64,000 nucleotides of DNA from Psychromonas sp. L1A2 (GCF_009828855.1 NZ_WUAG01000002.1:558001-622000); one strand, 5' to 3'. Positions 10,324-22,520 are shown, counted from the first letter of the stretch. The notes: generated from the sequence alone by a model not told the origin. Program-made: numbers and translations.

Positions 10324-10953
10324 ATGTCATTCCAAACGTTAGAATCTCGTAGCATTGCTTTTGCTGCAATGTGCCAAGCCGCCTATCTGGTTGATAAAAT
10401 AGCGAACAAAGGTATTTGCCCTGATGCAGTTGCTTTTAACGCCTCTTTACGTTCTATTGTTCGCACAGATAGTGCTGCACCATTGGAAATTTTTGGTGGT
10501 CATGAATCATTAAAATTAGGTTATAAAACGGTTGTAGCGCAACTAGATAATGTTGATGGTAGCCGTAACATGCAAGTCACTAAATATGTGGCGGGATTAA
10601 TCGCATTAGAGCGTAAGTTATCAGCTAACCCTGGTTCATTAAACCTATTAGGCGAACGTATTAACCAAGTTAATCGTCAATTAGCACACTTTGAAATTGA
10701 TGATAGTAGTGTGTTAAGCAATTTAGATTCTATCTACAAAGACCTTATTAGTAATTTAGGCCCTAAAATTCAAGTTAACGGTAACCCTTCATACTTGCAA
10801 CAAGACCATACACAGCATAAAATTCGCGCATTATTATTAGCGGGTGTTCGTGCTGCCGTATTATGGCGTCAAGTTGGCGGCAAACGTCGTCAATTATTAC
10901 TTTCGCGTAAAGCCATCGTTGAACAAACAAAACAAAATTTGCTACGTACATAA
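10324..10953 (+). CDS. hflD: HflD, lysogenization regulator homologue
   Basis: A 209-residue, all-helical protein lying between mnmA and purB, exactly where HflD is found across gammaproteobacteria. The N-terminal SRSIAFAAMCQAAYLVDKIA and the central NPGSLNLLGERINQVNRQLAHF are family-typical. In Escherichia coli HflD is membrane-associated and destabilises the phage lambda CII protein; its wider cellular role is unclear. The frame is intact and of normal length. Confidence 0.93.
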   Translation: MSFQTLESRSIAFAAMCQAAYLVDKIANKGICPDAVAFNASLRSIVRTDSAAPLEIFGGHESLKLGYKTVVAQLDNVDGSRNMQVTKYVAGLIALERKLSANPGSLNLLGERINQVNRQLAHFEIDDSSVLSNLDSIYKDLISNLGPKIQVNGNPSYLQQDHTQHKIRALLLAGVRAAVLWRQVGGKRRQLLLSRKAIVEQTKQNLLRT

Positions 10954-11000
10954 CTTACTACGAACACCGTTAAGAGTTTACGAAGTAAATATTCGAATGA

Positions 11001-12431
<1,431 letters not shown>

Positions 12432-12484
12432 TCGCGTAAAGCGAGATGAGAGTGCTTAATGAAAGTTAGGAACTAATCACTTAT

Positions 12485-12512
12485 AAAAGGCAATCTTAGG
12501 ATTGCCTTTTTT
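12485..12512 (+). terminator. Rho-independent terminator of purB
   Basis: An 11 bp stem (12485-12495 with 12500-12510) with the tetraloop TTAG, followed by a T-run. Confidence 0.9.
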
Positions 12513-12592
12513 GTTTTTCCCTTTTTTATTCCTAACAATGTCCCGTCCTGAATATGTTTTTATACCTTTTTATTTATCCCGTATTGTTATAC

Positions 12593-13513
12593 TCATTTTC
12601 TCAACACTTCACTTCTGCCTTTTCTTTTAAGATAAAGTAGGAAAGGTTGTAAGCCGCTATAACAGGCAATACCGACCGAACAGACAATAATCGAAATTAA
12701 CATTTGTAGCGTCATTAATTGTTCTAAAAACACCATTGCCAATAATACCGACACAATCGGCACCAATGCCATAATAGTTGAAGCTGATACCGCGCCTAAT
12801 TTGTTAATAGAATAAGTCATGCAGAATAATGCAATGATGCTAACAACAATGCCCTGATAAACGCCTTGTAACAGGATTTCATCGATAGGTGCAACGCTAA
12901 TATGACTCGGTAAGAAGATCCAAATAGGCGTAAAAAATAAAGCATTAATAAGCGGTACAGCAATCATGACGGTCTTTAAATTGAGCCCCCATACTTTCAT
13001 CGATACCGAATAAAAAGCAATGGCAAAGGCCGCAATCAATAACCAAAATAATGCACTTAATGTTGCCCCGCCGGTACTGGTAAACAATAAAACATTAGCC
13101 AATAAAATAAGAAAGACACCGACATATTGGGCATTGTTTAAACGCACTTTTTTCCATACAAAAACAATGGCGGCACACATGATAGGTAATGACCCATTAA
13201 TAATAACGCCAGTATTGGCTGCATCAGACATTAATAAGCCAATCAAACTCGCACACACATAAAACGAACCACAACATAAACTACAAAGAATAATCCGTGG
13301 TGTAAACAACGCTTTAATAGATGTTTTACTGAGTAAGGCGTAAATCAACACAATCGATCCTGCCGTCAAAAATCGAATGCCAGTAACATCCCAAACAGTT
13401 AATGAACGAGAAATGCCCCATTTGGAAATAATAATCCAACCAGACCAAATCATCACTACCGTTAACCCGGCTAATAAACCGGTGACTTTATCAAACTTGA
13501 TCGTCCTTTCCAT
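12593..13513 (-). CDS. EamA/DMT-family permease
   Basis: A 306-residue integral membrane protein with about ten hydrophobic segments in two repeats of five, the pattern of the drug/metabolite transporter superfamily. It opens with a short cytoplasmic stretch and the segment LLAGLTVVMIWSGWIIISKWG, whose W-S-G-W pattern is typical of EamA repeats. AAGGA sits correctly upstream of the ATG at 13513. The substrate cannot be read from the sequence. The gene is convergent with purB and divergent from roxA, and appears monocistronic. Confidence 0.88.
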   Translation of the reverse strand: MERTIKFDKVTGLLAGLTVVMIWSGWIIISKWGISRSLTVWDVTGIRFLTAGSIVLIYALLSKTSIKALFTPRIILCSLCCGSFYVCASLIGLLMSDAANTGVIINGSLPIMCAAIVFVWKKVRLNNAQYVGVFLILLANVLLFTSTGGATLSALFWLLIAAFAIAFYSVSMKVWGLNLKTVMIAVPLINALFFTPIWIFLPSHISVAPIDEILLQGVYQGIVVSIIALFCMTYSINKLGAVSASTIMALVPIVSVLLAMVFLEQLMTLQMLISIIVCSVGIACYSGLQPFLLYLKRKGRSEVLRK

Positions 13514-13775
13514 TACTGTTCCTTGTCTGTATTTACTTTAACTCTTTGGCTGAGCTATTTACTTAACTGTTTGTTTAACTATTTGTTTAAAAAGTAATAT
13601 AAGTAAGCTAATTTATTTAGCTCGGCAGATCAGGTTACTCACCAAATAAAAACAAAGCAACGCTTTTAATATTATTCACTTTAAAGATAATACAAAGCTG
13701 CATGCTGTATCACTATCGTGCTTATAAATGACCTGTTACACTCCAAATAATTTTTATACTCAAAGGCTTTCCCCC

Positions 13776-14903
13776 ATGTTTGAACTTAATTTTGAAATTA
13801 ACCAGTTTTTAGATACCTACTGGCAAAAGAAACCCACCTTTATCAAACAAGGCTTTGTAGACTTCCAAGATCCAATTGCTGTTGATGAATTAGCGGGTTT
13901 AGCGATGGAAGAAGACTTGGAAAGTCGCTTAGTATATTTAGAAAAAGAAGAGTGGCAGGCAGAATGTGGCCCGTTTAAAACCTTCGAACGCTTAGAAGAA
14001 GATGGCGCAACCTTATTAGTACAAGCTGTTGACCATTGGCATCCAGATGCACAACAGTTAGTCCGTCCATTTCGATTTTTACCAAACTGGCGTATTGATG
14101 ATCTGATGATCAGCTACTCCACACCTAAAGGTGGCGTTGGCCCGCATATTGATAACTACGATGTATTTATTATTCAAGGTGAAGGAAAACGTCATTGGCG
14201 TGTTGGTGCTCGACAAGCATTGCCTGAGTTCGCTGCACATGGCGCGCTAAAGCACTGTGCTCCTTTTGAAGCAGCAATTGATGTTGAAATGGAACCAGGC
14301 GATATTCTTTATATTCCAAGTGGTTGCCCACATGAAGGTTATGCTATTGAACCATCACTTAACTACAGTGTAGGTTTCCGTGCACCGGATCAAAATGACC
14401 TATTAAGCAGCTTCACTGATTACAACATTGATAACAATGAAAATGCATTACGTTACACCGATATTCCAATGCAAGTACGTGAAAAACCAGGTTGTATTGA
14501 AGAAGCAGAGCTCGCTAAATTACATCAAGTAATGTTAGAAAACTGCAAAACACCAGAACATTTAATCCCATGGTTCGGACGAATGATCAGTGAAGCAAAA
14601 CATGACTTAGATATTGCAATGCCTGAGCATCCGCTTGAAAATGAAGATGTGATTGAATTCCTAGAAGATGGCGCACAATTTACACGCTTAGGAGGATTAC
14701 GTGCCGTATATTTTGCACAGTCTCCTAAACAAGTCTTTATTAATGGCGAAGTTTACGACTTCTCAGGCTTCACGGAACTTGCACAATATCTGTGTGATCA
14801 AGATGAAGCAGCCAGTGAATTACTTGAGTTATTTAAAGACGAACCTGATGCACTTAACTTATTCACACAACTAGTAAACTTAGGTTACTGGTACGCGGAA
14901 TAG
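13776..14903 (+). CDS. roxA: Ribosomal protein uL16 3-hydroxylase (RoxA/YcfD type)
   Basis: A JmjC-type, Fe(II)/2-oxoglutarate-dependent oxygenase that hydroxylates an arginine of ribosomal protein uL16. From the ATG at 13776 the protein has 375 residues. The iron-binding HxD is H124-D126 in VGPHIDNYDVF, with a distal histidine in GCPHEGY. WQKKPTFIKQGF at the N terminus is family-typical. The frame stays open 16 codons upstream to 13728, but the protein from MFELNF matches the usual start and has AAGG nine bases before it. The C-terminal winged-helix and dimerisation region is complete. Confidence 0.92.
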   Translation: MFELNFEINQFLDTYWQKKPTFIKQGFVDFQDPIAVDELAGLAMEEDLESRLVYLEKEEWQAECGPFKTFERLEEDGATLLVQAVDHWHPDAQQLVRPFRFLPNWRIDDLMISYSTPKGGVGPHIDNYDVFIIQGEGKRHWRVGARQALPEFAAHGALKHCAPFEAAIDVEMEPGDILYIPSGCPHEGYAIEPSLNYSVGFRAPDQNDLLSSFTDYNIDNNENALRYTDIPMQVREKPGCIEEAELAKLHQVMLENCKTPEHLIPWFGRMISEAKHDLDIAMPEHPLENEDVIEFLEDGAQFTRLGGLRAVYFAQSPKQVFINGEVYDFSGFTELAQYLCDQDEAASELLELFKDEPDALNLFTQLVNLGYWYAE

Positions 14904-14962
14904 CACTTTGAATGGCATTTTTCATCATTGCTTTAACATACCGCTATAAATAGCGAATAATT

Positions 14963-15000
14963 GAGATATCACCGAGACTAATCAGATTCGGTGATATCTC
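14963..15000 (+). terminator. Long stem-loop downstream of roxA
   Basis: A perfect 13 bp stem (14963-14975 with 14988-15000) with a 12-base loop, about 60 bases after the roxA stop. The T-run is weak. The remaining gap to 15325 is pyrimidine-rich, low-complexity sequence (about 15040-15180) with nothing else recognisable. Confidence 0.65.
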
Positions 15001-15325
15001 TTCGTTAATAGGTTCGCTCCTTCAAGTCCTTCAACATTCATCTTTTTCATCAATGTCTATCTTCTTTATCTACATATCTGTTTCTGTTTATCATTCTCTA
15101 TTTACCATAAGCATGTTTATGTTTATGTTTACGGTTACCTATTTGCCTATCACTAGTCGCTTCTATTTCAATTGTTTAGAAAACCAATAAAATATGTCAC
15201 GATAAGACTCAGTTAATAACGTCACAGTCTGATCTTAACTCGGTTGAAATCAGTATTACTATCACTAGTTATAGAACGACCGATGATAGTTATCGTCAAT
15301 AATCATTAAGGCTATGGAATAAACT

Positions 15326-15955
15326 ATGCAAATTAACTTTTCAGATTACAGTTCATCAGAACGCTATCACTTGATGACTCAAACCATTGTTCCACGTCCC
15401 ATTGCTTGGGTATTAACAGAATCAGATAAGAGTAATAACCAACAAAGTAATTACAACTTAGCGCCCTTCTCATATTTCACTGCCATCTCAAGTGATCCAG
15501 CTATATTAATGATATCACTAACTAAAAAACCAGATGGCGGCGATAAAGACACACTCATCAATATTTTAAAAAACAAAAAAATGGTCATTCATATTGCATC
15601 AGACACTCAAGGTGAATTAGTCACTAAAACCGCCGCAACACTAGCCTACGGAGAATCAGAGTTAACTGAAGCGGGGTTAACAACCACTGCCTTTGATGGC
15701 TTTTCATTACCACGTTTAAGCCAATGTGATGTGGCCTATGGTTGTGAATTATATGAGGTAAAAGAGATTGGTGATTTACCACAGAGTTTAATTTTTGTTG
15801 AAGTGAAACAGTTGTACATTAACGATAAGGTTTTAAATACTGAAAACCCAAACCGTATAAACATTGCAGCGGATAAGTTAAAGCCATTAGCGCGATTAGG
15901 CGGCGGTGAATACGCTGCAATTACCGACCCTTTTAGTTTTAAAAGGCCTGAATAA
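15326..15955 (+). CDS. Flavin-reductase-like, FMN-binding split-barrel protein
   Basis: A 209-residue protein with the hallmarks of the flavin reductase-like domain: IVPRPIAWVLTE near residue 22, NLAPFSYFTAISSDPAILMISL (flavin-binding strand and loop) around residues 46-68, and KKPDGGDKDTLINIL. Family members bind FMN and reduce it with NAD(P)H or act as oxidoreductases on unknown substrates. The gene stands alone, with a promoter gap in front and a tandem-repeat-rich gap behind. The precise reaction is unknown. Confidence 0.8.
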   Translation: MQINFSDYSSSERYHLMTQTIVPRPIAWVLTESDKSNNQQSNYNLAPFSYFTAISSDPAILMISLTKKPDGGDKDTLINILKNKKMVIHIASDTQGELVTKTAATLAYGESELTEAGLTTTAFDGFSLPRLSQCDVAYGCELYEVKEIGDLPQSLIFVEVKQLYINDKVLNTENPNRINIAADKLKPLARLGGGEYAAITDPFSFKRPE

Positions 15956-16525
15956 TTGATACTAGAGCAACTGAAATAACTTGATTTATTAACACAGCTT
16001 TCTTCCTTAAAACCGTTTCATTTATTAAAGCTGTTTTATATATTAAAGCTGTTTTATATATTAAAGTCGCTTTATGTATCAAAAGATGCGCACTCATTAT
16101 AAATGGCCAATAACCTTTGGCCGTTAAAGCAAATTTTTTTCCGCCTCGCATTCAAAAATAACAACCTCTCCTCTTTATTCTCAATACATAATTCAAATAA
16201 TATCTACACGCATTCAATTATTGAATGCCTAACAACTCAATTACCATCAAGCATTAAATAAACGAAATGTAGGCACAAACTAAATCCCATTAATGGTACT
16301 TACCATGCTATTTATACTCATTTATAAAATTTTAAAACCCAATATACTACTGACTATATTTGATGCAGAGTAAAGGGACATGTTGAATTAATAGAACAGA
16401 ATAAAATAGAAAAACACCTCTTAACATAATAAATTAACGCTAAAGTTCAAGTTATTCGGCTATCTATCAGCCAACTTACAAACGACAAGTAACGTCAAAA
16501 GTAAACATTACTCAAGGAGTCAGCC
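15956..16525. other. Intergenic region with tandem repeats
   Basis: A 570 bp gap. It contains the 18 bp tandem repeat annotated at 16019-16072 and otherwise AT-rich sequence, with the promoter and a good ribosome binding site (AAGGAG, 16514-16519) of the next gene at its right end. Confidence 0.5.
16019..16072. repeat. 18 bp tandem repeat, three copies
   Basis: Three consecutive 18-base units (16019-16036, 16037-16054, 16055-16072) share the core TATTAAAGCTGTTT. The third carries a CT to TC change and one further substitution. Confidence 0.85.
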
Positions 16526-17416
16526 ATGTGGATCATCTATGCATTATTAGCCGCCGTATTTTTTGGTGCAAGGGGCATAATGTATCAATGGACCTCACAA
16601 AAAAATATTAACCGTAACTTAATGTTATTCGGTGTATTTTTTGTAGGGTTCGTTATCAGTGCAATGGCGATGTTTATACTCGACCAACAATGGTATGGCT
16701 GGCAGGATATTTCAGTAGGCTTAACGCTAGGCTTAGGATCTTTTGTTGCAAATGCGGCCTTACATAAAGGTTTCTCTGTCGGTAAAGCATCTTTGATCAG
16801 TATTCTTTCAGGACTACCGCCTCTGTTTGTAGTGTTATTGGCTTTTCTATTTTGGCAAGAAACACTAACCACTCAACAATTAATAGGCTTCATTGTTATT
16901 TTCGCGGGTCTTTATACTATTCGTTATTCAAACGATATCTCTTTTAGTAACTTACAAGGCGCACAATGGGGCTTACTAGCTGCGTTGTGCTTTGCATTCA
17001 ATGATATCTTAGGAAAGCAGTCAACTCGCTTAGAAGCGGATATGTTTGGTACCCTAACCTTAATGTTTGGTTTTGGTAGTCTGCTATTTGCAATAAGTTG
17101 GTTAAAAACACGTAAAACAATGACCGATAAAATAAACGAGCTAAGTTCACACCACTCTGAGATAAAAACATGGTCAGATACAAAAACGTTTTGTTGTGGG
17201 CTGGTCGTCGGTTTAACTAACGTAGCAGGCATGATGGCGATATTATCTGCGTTTGCCATTGGCACTACGGGATTAGTGTCAGCAATATCAGCGATGAATA
17301 TCTTAATTATTTTACTCTACTCGCGCATTTTTCTAAAAGAGTCCTTTAGTCGTCAAGAGATCTTAGGGTTAACGGCAGCATTGGTGGGTATTCTTATTTT
17401 ACGTTTAAGCCAATAA
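16526..17416 (+). CDS. EamA/DMT-family permease
   Basis: A 296-residue membrane protein with ten predicted hydrophobic segments in two EamA repeats. The first begins directly at the N terminus (WIIYALLAAVFFGARGIMY). The second begins near residue 150 (GAQWGLLAALCFAFNDILGKQS). A hydrophilic loop of about 30 residues in the second half contains KTRKTMTDKINELSSHHSE. The strong AAGGAG site fixes the start. The substrate is unknown. It is convergent with the LysR gene at 17462, with only 45 bases of repeat sequence between the stops. Confidence 0.88.
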   Translation: MWIIYALLAAVFFGARGIMYQWTSQKNINRNLMLFGVFFVGFVISAMAMFILDQQWYGWQDISVGLTLGLGSFVANAALHKGFSVGKASLISILSGLPPLFVVLLAFLFWQETLTTQQLIGFIVIFAGLYTIRYSNDISFSNLQGAQWGLLAALCFAFNDILGKQSTRLEADMFGTLTLMFGFGSLLFAISWLKTRKTMTDKINELSSHHSEIKTWSDTKTFCCGLVVGLTNVAGMMAILSAFAIGTTGLVSAISAMNILIILLYSRIFLKESFSRQEILGLTAALVGILILRLSQ

Positions 17417-17458
17417 CCATTAAAGAAAAGCCATTAAAGAAAAACCATTAAATAAAGC
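17417..17458. repeat. 14 bp tandem repeat, three copies
   Basis: Units of the form CCATTAAAGAAAAR at 17417-17430 and 17431-17444, and a degenerate third at 17445-17458. They fill the whole gap between two convergent genes. Confidence 0.8.
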
Positions 17459-17461
17459 ATC

Positions 17462-18349
17462 TTAAGCAAGATGCTTTAATACATATTCAATAAATAGCCT
17501 AACGCGTAATGGGATATTTTTTCTATCGCGGTACAGCATCGAAAATGCCTGACCTTCACTTTGCCAATCGGGAAGAATTTGTTTCACTTCTCCCCGTTCA
17601 ATCATCGGCAAGGCAATATAGTCAGGGATATAGCTAATTCCTAGCCCTGTTTTCACGGCATAAGTCATCATCTGAATTTCATCCACTTCAAGTCGAACCA
17701 AGTTAGTAGGATGATAATTATATTTTTCACCTGTACGTTGATTTTCTAATTGCCAAGGCACTAAACGAAAACTGGTTATTTTAGGAAACGCCTCTAATTG
17801 CTCAGGGTGAGTAATATCGACGAAGGATTGGCTAGGATGGCTACATAACACATTACGTGTAAATTTAAGCTGCCGAACAACCCAATCATCAATCGTTGGG
17901 TTCCTCATTCTAAAGGCAACATCTATCCCTTCTTTTTCAATATCAATCAAACTGTTTGAAAAGCGTAAATCTAATTGTATGTCAGGATATGCTAATAAAA
18001 AGTCACAAAAGATAGCGCGTAAAAAATGTTTACCTAAATAAATAGGGGCAGTAATTCTAATTTTACCTTTGGGTTTAGTTTTCTCTTCATTGAGGTCTAG
18101 CTCTATGCCATTTAGCTCATCAAACAAAGCACAATAACGGTCATAATATTGGCTGCCCGTATGCGTTAGCGTGACACGGTGTGCATCTCGATTCAATAAG
18201 CGTAATTGTAAATCGTCTTCTAATTGACGTATGCGGCGACTTAATGTCGATAGAGGAATGGCAAGATTATCCGAAGCTTTTTTAAAGCTACCGAGTTTCA
18301 CAATAGTGCAAAAGCTACGCAGATCATCAAGGGAATAATTAGATTTCAT
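17462..18349 (-). CDS. LysR-family transcriptional regulator (CrgA-like)
   Basis: A 295-residue regulator. The N-terminal helix-turn-helix is GSFKKASDNLAIPLSTLSRRIRQLEDDL, followed by LRLLNRDAHRVTLTHTGSQYYDR. The effector domain begins with GKIRITAPIYLGKHFL and includes DVAFRMRNP, both typical of the CrgA/DsdC-like LysR branch. It is convergent with the EamA permease gene at 16526, which could be co-controlled, but no divergent target gene is present. The ligand is unknown. Confidence 0.88.
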   Translation of the reverse strand: MKSNYSLDDLRSFCTIVKLGSFKKASDNLAIPLSTLSRRIRQLEDDLQLRLLNRDAHRVTLTHTGSQYYDRYCALFDELNGIELDLNEEKTKPKGKIRITAPIYLGKHFLRAIFCDFLLAYPDIQLDLRFSNSLIDIEKEGIDVAFRMRNPTIDDWVVRQLKFTRNVLCSHPSQSFVDITHPEQLEAFPKITSFRLVPWQLENQRTGEKYNYHPTNLVRLEVDEIQMMTYAVKTGLGISYIPDYIALPMIERGEVKQILPDWQSEGQAFSMLYRDRKNIPLRVRLFIEYVLKHLA

Positions 18350-18403
18350 TACAAGCCAACGTCATCAATACACTCGCCTTTAGGTTTAAATTAAGCCTAG
18401 CTG

Positions 18404-18461
18404 TTTATTTAGTTGTTTAACTATTTAGTTGTTTAGCTATTTAGTTGTTTAGCTATTTAGC
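18404..18461. repeat. 16 bp tandem repeat, three copies plus a part
   Basis: Units 18404-18419, 18420-18435 and 18436-18451 share the core TATTTAGTTGTTTA, and a partial unit runs to 18461. The array abuts the stop codon of the NlpC/P60 gene, and its last bases appear to supply that stop. Confidence 0.85.
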
Positions 18462-19042
18462 TAATCAATGATTCGACGAGATTGCCAGTAATGTTTTTTC
18501 CAATACACATTAGATAGTGAAGAAATTTTAGTACCTTGGCTTGTTGATACATGGAAAAACTCATCATCACCCATATAGATACCAACATGACGCGTTCTGC
18601 GACCGGTTTTAAAGAACACCAAGTCACCGACTTCCAACTCACTCTTTTTAATAGAGATACCTTTTTTAACCTGATACTCAGTGGTGCGAGGCAAATCAAT
18701 ATTAAAACTATTTTCAAACACTTGTTGAACTAAGCTAGAACAATCAATTCCGTTTAATGTATTGCCGCCATACTTATAAGGACTCCCGACCCAATGAGTA
18801 TATTCATTACGTAATAACACATACAACAAATCTTCAGGGCTCATCTCTTGATCTGAACTTTTTGCGCTATCAGAATGATGACCTTTGGCTTCTTTAGATT
18901 CACTTTTAGTCAGTGTTTTATTACCTGCATTAGTGACTGTTTTGATTTCAGCTTGCTGCGGAGATGAGCTACAAGCGGCTAATAATAAAACCAAAGCTAA
19001 TAAGCTACCATGTCGAAAGTAATTTTTGATTACGCTTGTCAT
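18461..19042 (-). CDS. NlpC/P60 family lipoprotein, probable murein endopeptidase
   Basis: A 193-residue lipoprotein: signal peptide residues 1-24 with lipobox LLAAC, a polar linker rich in K, S and E (residues 25-75), then an NlpC/P60 domain. The catalytic cysteine is in GGNTLNGIDCSSLVQQVF. The catalytic histidine is in RTRHVGIYMGDDEFFHVS. MepS (Spr) and NlpC are relatives that cleave meso-DAP-D-Ala cross-links in peptidoglycan, which is the likely role. The C terminus ends at the tandem repeat array. It is a single gene, with promoter sequence in the AT-rich gap up to 19330. Confidence 0.88.
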   Translation of the reverse strand: MTSVIKNYFRHGSLLALVLLLAACSSSPQQAEIKTVTNAGNKTLTKSESKEAKGHHSDSAKSSDQEMSPEDLLYVLLRNEYTHWVGSPYKYGGNTLNGIDCSSLVQQVFENSFNIDLPRTTEYQVKKGISIKKSELEVGDLVFFKTGRRTRHVGIYMGDDEFFHVSTSQGTKISSLSNVYWKKHYWQSRRIID

Positions 19043-19330
19043 CTAATTATTCTACCAAGTTTGTAAATAATGCGATTTGTGCATCATTGTCATTTGCGCA
19101 AAAAACAATGATTAATTGACCATCACTGTTTATAAATAGGTTTTTATTTTCTACAACTAAACGATTAGCTCCTCTATTAGCTACCGTAGTAATTAATAGC
19201 GTTGCTAATTTGTTAATGTGAGGTTGAGTATAGAAACGTAATCAAGAAATGCCATTTATCGATACTTCTTTATCGCGTTTATCAACCTTAATAGATCGAA
19301 CAGATACAAAATAATAAGACTAACAACAAA

Positions 19331-19352
19331 CAAAAAAGGGGCTTACGCCCCT
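19331..19352 (-). terminator. Rho-independent terminator of adk
   Basis: A 6 bp GC-only core stem (19337-19342 with 19347-19352) with a four-base loop. Read on the minus strand it is followed by six T. The rest of the 19043-19377 gap shows only AT-rich sequence upstream of the NlpC gene. Confidence 0.85.
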
Positions 19353-19377
19353 CACAAATATTTTATAGATTAAAAAC

Positions 19378-20031
<654 letters not shown>

Positions 20032-20094
20032 CTATATAATTAATAAATTCCAGACCGAAATTTACACCGTTGCGAGGAATTTCTCAAGAATATC

Positions 20095-20123
20095 AACAAA
20101 AAAGGCCTGCATAAGCAGGCCTT
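20095..20123 (-). terminator. Rho-independent terminator of htpG
   Basis: A 9 bp stem (20102-20110 with 20115-20123) with loop ATAA. On the minus strand it is followed by a T-run. Confidence 0.85.
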
Positions 20124-20154
20124 CAACACATTTATTAAAATATTAAGCGATTAA

Positions 20155-22059
20155 TTAAGCTAATAGTAACTTATTAATTCGAGCAACAAATTCTGATGGG
20201 TCATCTAAACTACCTTTTTCAGAAAGTACTGCTTGTTGTAATAACAGCTCAGTCCACTCTGCGAATAACTCTTCATCGGCCATATCAGCTAATTTAGTAA
20301 TCATCGAATGTTCAGGGTTCAGCTCAAAGATTGGCTTACTATCTGGAACAGGTTGTCCCATTTGTGCCATCAATTTAGCCATTTGCGTGCTCATGTCATC
20401 GTTATCCGCAACAATACACGTTGGTGTAGACGTTAGACGTTGTGTTAAACGAACATCTTTCACTTTATCACCTAGTACTGCTTTAACACGTTCAATGAAG
20501 CTAGCAAATTCAGTTTCTTGTTTCTCTTGCTCTTTTTTCTCTTCTTCAGAGTCTAGTTTACCTAGGTCTAAATCACCCTGTGTTACGCTGATAAACGCTT
20601 TACCATCGTACTCTGGTAAATGGCTTAATAACCACTCATCAACACGGTCTGATAGTAATAACACTTCGATACCTTTCTTACGTAAGATCTCTAAGTGTGG
20701 GCTGTTTTTAGCCGCATTAAAGCTATCAGCCGTAATGTAGTAAATTTTATCTTGTTCTTCGTTCATGCGTGAAATATAAGCATCTAAAGAAACAGTTTGA
20801 TCTGCAACATCCGCTTCAGTTGAAGCAAAACGGAATAGCTTAGCAATTTGTTCTTTGTTGCTTGCATCTTCAGCTGGGCCTTCTTTTAATACTTGGCCAA
20901 ACTCTTTCCAGAACGCGTTGTATTCAGTTTCATTTTTCTTAGCAAACTTCGTTAGCATAGAAAGAGCACGCTTAGTGCAAGCACTACGTAACTTAGTCGT
21001 TACACGTGTATCTTGTAGAATTTCACGTGATACGTTTAACGGTAAGTCATTTGAATCCAACACACCTTTCACGAAACGTAAGTACGTTGGCATGAACTGT
21101 TCAGCATCGTCCATAATAAATACACGTTGAACGTATAGTTTTAGGCCATGTGCTTTTTCACGGTTCCATAAATCGTATGGCGCACGTTTAGGGATGTAAA
21201 GTAAGCTTGTGTATTCTTGCTCACCTTCAACTTTATTATGAGACCATGTTAGTGGATCTTCAAAGTCATTAGCGATGTGCTTATAGAACTCTTTGTATTG
21301 GTCGTCATTCACTTCGCTTTTAGCGCAGTTCCATAAAGCAGTTGCTTTATTAACGGTTTCCCATGTTGCTTCAACAGCAGGCACTTTTTCGCCATCAGGA
21401 CCGTCAGACTCAGGCACAGCATCTTTGAACATTTGTACAGGAATACTGATGTGGTCAGAGTATTTAGAGACAACATTACGTAGTTTGTAATCGTTTAAGA
21501 ACTCAGCTTCATCATCACGTAAATGTAAGATGATTTCTGTACCACGATCTGCTTTTTCAATATCAGCTACCGTATAGTCAGCTTCACCAGCAGATTCCCA
21601 AGAAGTACCAGTAGACGCATCTTCACCCGCTTTACGTGTATTAACAGTTACTTTGTCAGCAACAATAAATGCCGAGTAGAAACCAACACCGAATTGACCG
21701 ATTAACTGAGAGTCTTTAACTTGATCACCAGATAATTGCTCGAAGAAGTCACTTGTACCAGATTTAGCAATGGTACCTAAATGTTCAATGACTTCATCAC
21801 GCGTCATACCAATACCATTATCGCTAATAGTGATTGTTTTTGCTTCTTCATCAAAGCTAATACGTACACGTAAGTCTGCATCGTTTTCGAATAAACTTCC
21901 GTCAGACAGCGCTTTAAAACGTAGTTTGTCAGCAGCATCTGCAGCGTTAGAAACGAGTTCACGTAGGAAAATTTCTTTATTTGAGTATAAAGAGTGGATC
22001 ATTAATTTAAGCAGTTTGCCTGTATCAGCACTGAAAGTATGATTTTGTTGCTTTTCCAT
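20155..22059 (-). CDS. htpG: Chaperone protein HtpG (Hsp90)
   Basis: A 634-residue ATP-dependent chaperone. The GHKL ATPase domain shows its motifs in order: [16 protein letters not shown], then [13 protein letters not shown], then [11 protein letters not shown]. The middle-domain [11 protein letters not shown] segment is present. The C-terminal dimerisation domain is complete. The cytosolic enzyme remodels client proteins with DnaK. A good heat-shock promoter match lies upstream, and adk is immediately downstream with its own spacing and terminator. Confidence 0.98.
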   Translation of the reverse strand: MEKQQNHTFSADTGKLLKLMIHSLYSNKEIFLRELVSNAADAADKLRFKALSDGSLFENDADLRVRISFDEEAKTITISDNGIGMTRDEVIEHLGTIAKSGTSDFFEQLSGDQVKDSQLIGQFGVGFYSAFIVADKVTVNTRKAGEDASTGTSWESAGEADYTVADIEKADRGTEIILHLRDDEAEFLNDYKLRNVVSKYSDHISIPVQMFKDAVPESDGPDGEKVPAVEATWETVNKATALWNCAKSEVNDDQYKEFYKHIANDFEDPLTWSHNKVEGEQEYTSLLYIPKRAPYDLWNREKAHGLKLYVQRVFIMDDAEQFMPTYLRFVKGVLDSNDLPLNVSREILQDTRVTTKLRSACTKRALSMLTKFAKKNETEYNAFWKEFGQVLKEGPAEDASNKEQIAKLFRFASTEADVADQTVSLDAYISRMNEEQDKIYYITADSFNAAKNSPHLEILRKKGIEVLLLSDRVDEWLLSHLPEYDGKAFISVTQGDLDLGKLDSEEEKKEQEKQETEFASFIERVKAVLGDKVKDVRLTQRLTSTPTCIVADNDDMSTQMAKLMAQMGQPVPDSKPIFELNPEHSMITKLADMADEELFAEWTELLLQQAVLSEKGSLDDPSEFVARINKLLLA

Positions 22060-22110
22060 ATTTCTATTTCTCTCTTAAACAAGTGGTTATTGGTCTTACT
22101 TAGATACTTT

Positions 22111-22142
22111 ATAGATGGAGACAGTTGAAGCGATTTCAAGAG
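22111..22142 (-). promoter_or_regulatory. Sigma-32-type heat-shock promoter of htpG
   Basis: On the minus strand CTTGAAA (22134-22140) and TCCATCTAT (22111-22119) are separated by 14 bases. This is close to the sigma-32 consensus CTTGAA / CCCCATNT and lies about 55 bases upstream of the htpG start, the expected place for a heat-shock gene. Confidence 0.6.
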
Positions 22143-22260
22143 GAAATGTGATTTTTTTTAGTGTTGATGTGATGACTGTCATTTTTGTTCAGTTTTTGAG
22201 GATTGATGAATAGCATTGAAATTGGCTTGTCTTAAATCGTGAAATCACTAATTACTTTGA

Positions 22261-22520
22261 GGCCTGGTTCTCCTGCGCTCGTCGTAGCAGTTTCATTTTT
22301 ATTCACAGTATTTTAGCCCTGTTGACGAATAGCGACTGAAGAATCAAAACGCAGTTTCGCAGTCTGAATAAGAAAAATTATTTAAATGGCCAAAGAAAAA
22401 AGAATCAAAAGAAAGCTACCTCCATTCATATTTTAACCTTAACATTAACGAACGTTTTTAATCATAACATCTTGGACTACACATCCATGTTCGGATGCGA
22501 GCCTAGCAGAAATGCCCTGT
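22261..22520 (-). repeat. Diverged flanking repeat, upstream inverted copy
   Basis: Read on the minus strand, this block shares several ordered matches with 23823-24060 on the plus strand: a GCTAG/CATGGATGT region, a T-rich TTTTG-TT-TTCTT tract, and ACAGGGC-AAAATACT followed about 20 bases on by TGC-ACGA-GAGCG and GAACCA. The two copies are clearly related but strongly diverged, and they lie inverted on either side of the orphan gene. The whole 22060-22637 gap holds only this block and the htpG promoter. Confidence 0.6.

Noticed and set aside
15939-16151. Minus-strand 70-codon frame with a six-residue repeat (LIYKTA units)
   Set aside because: The repeat is simply the translation of the 18 bp tandem array; there is no ribosome binding site and the rest has no protein-like character.
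16019-18461. Tandem arrays as possible CRISPR repeats
   Set aside because: The units are directly adjacent with no unique spacers, are shorter than CRISPR repeats and have no cas genes nearby.
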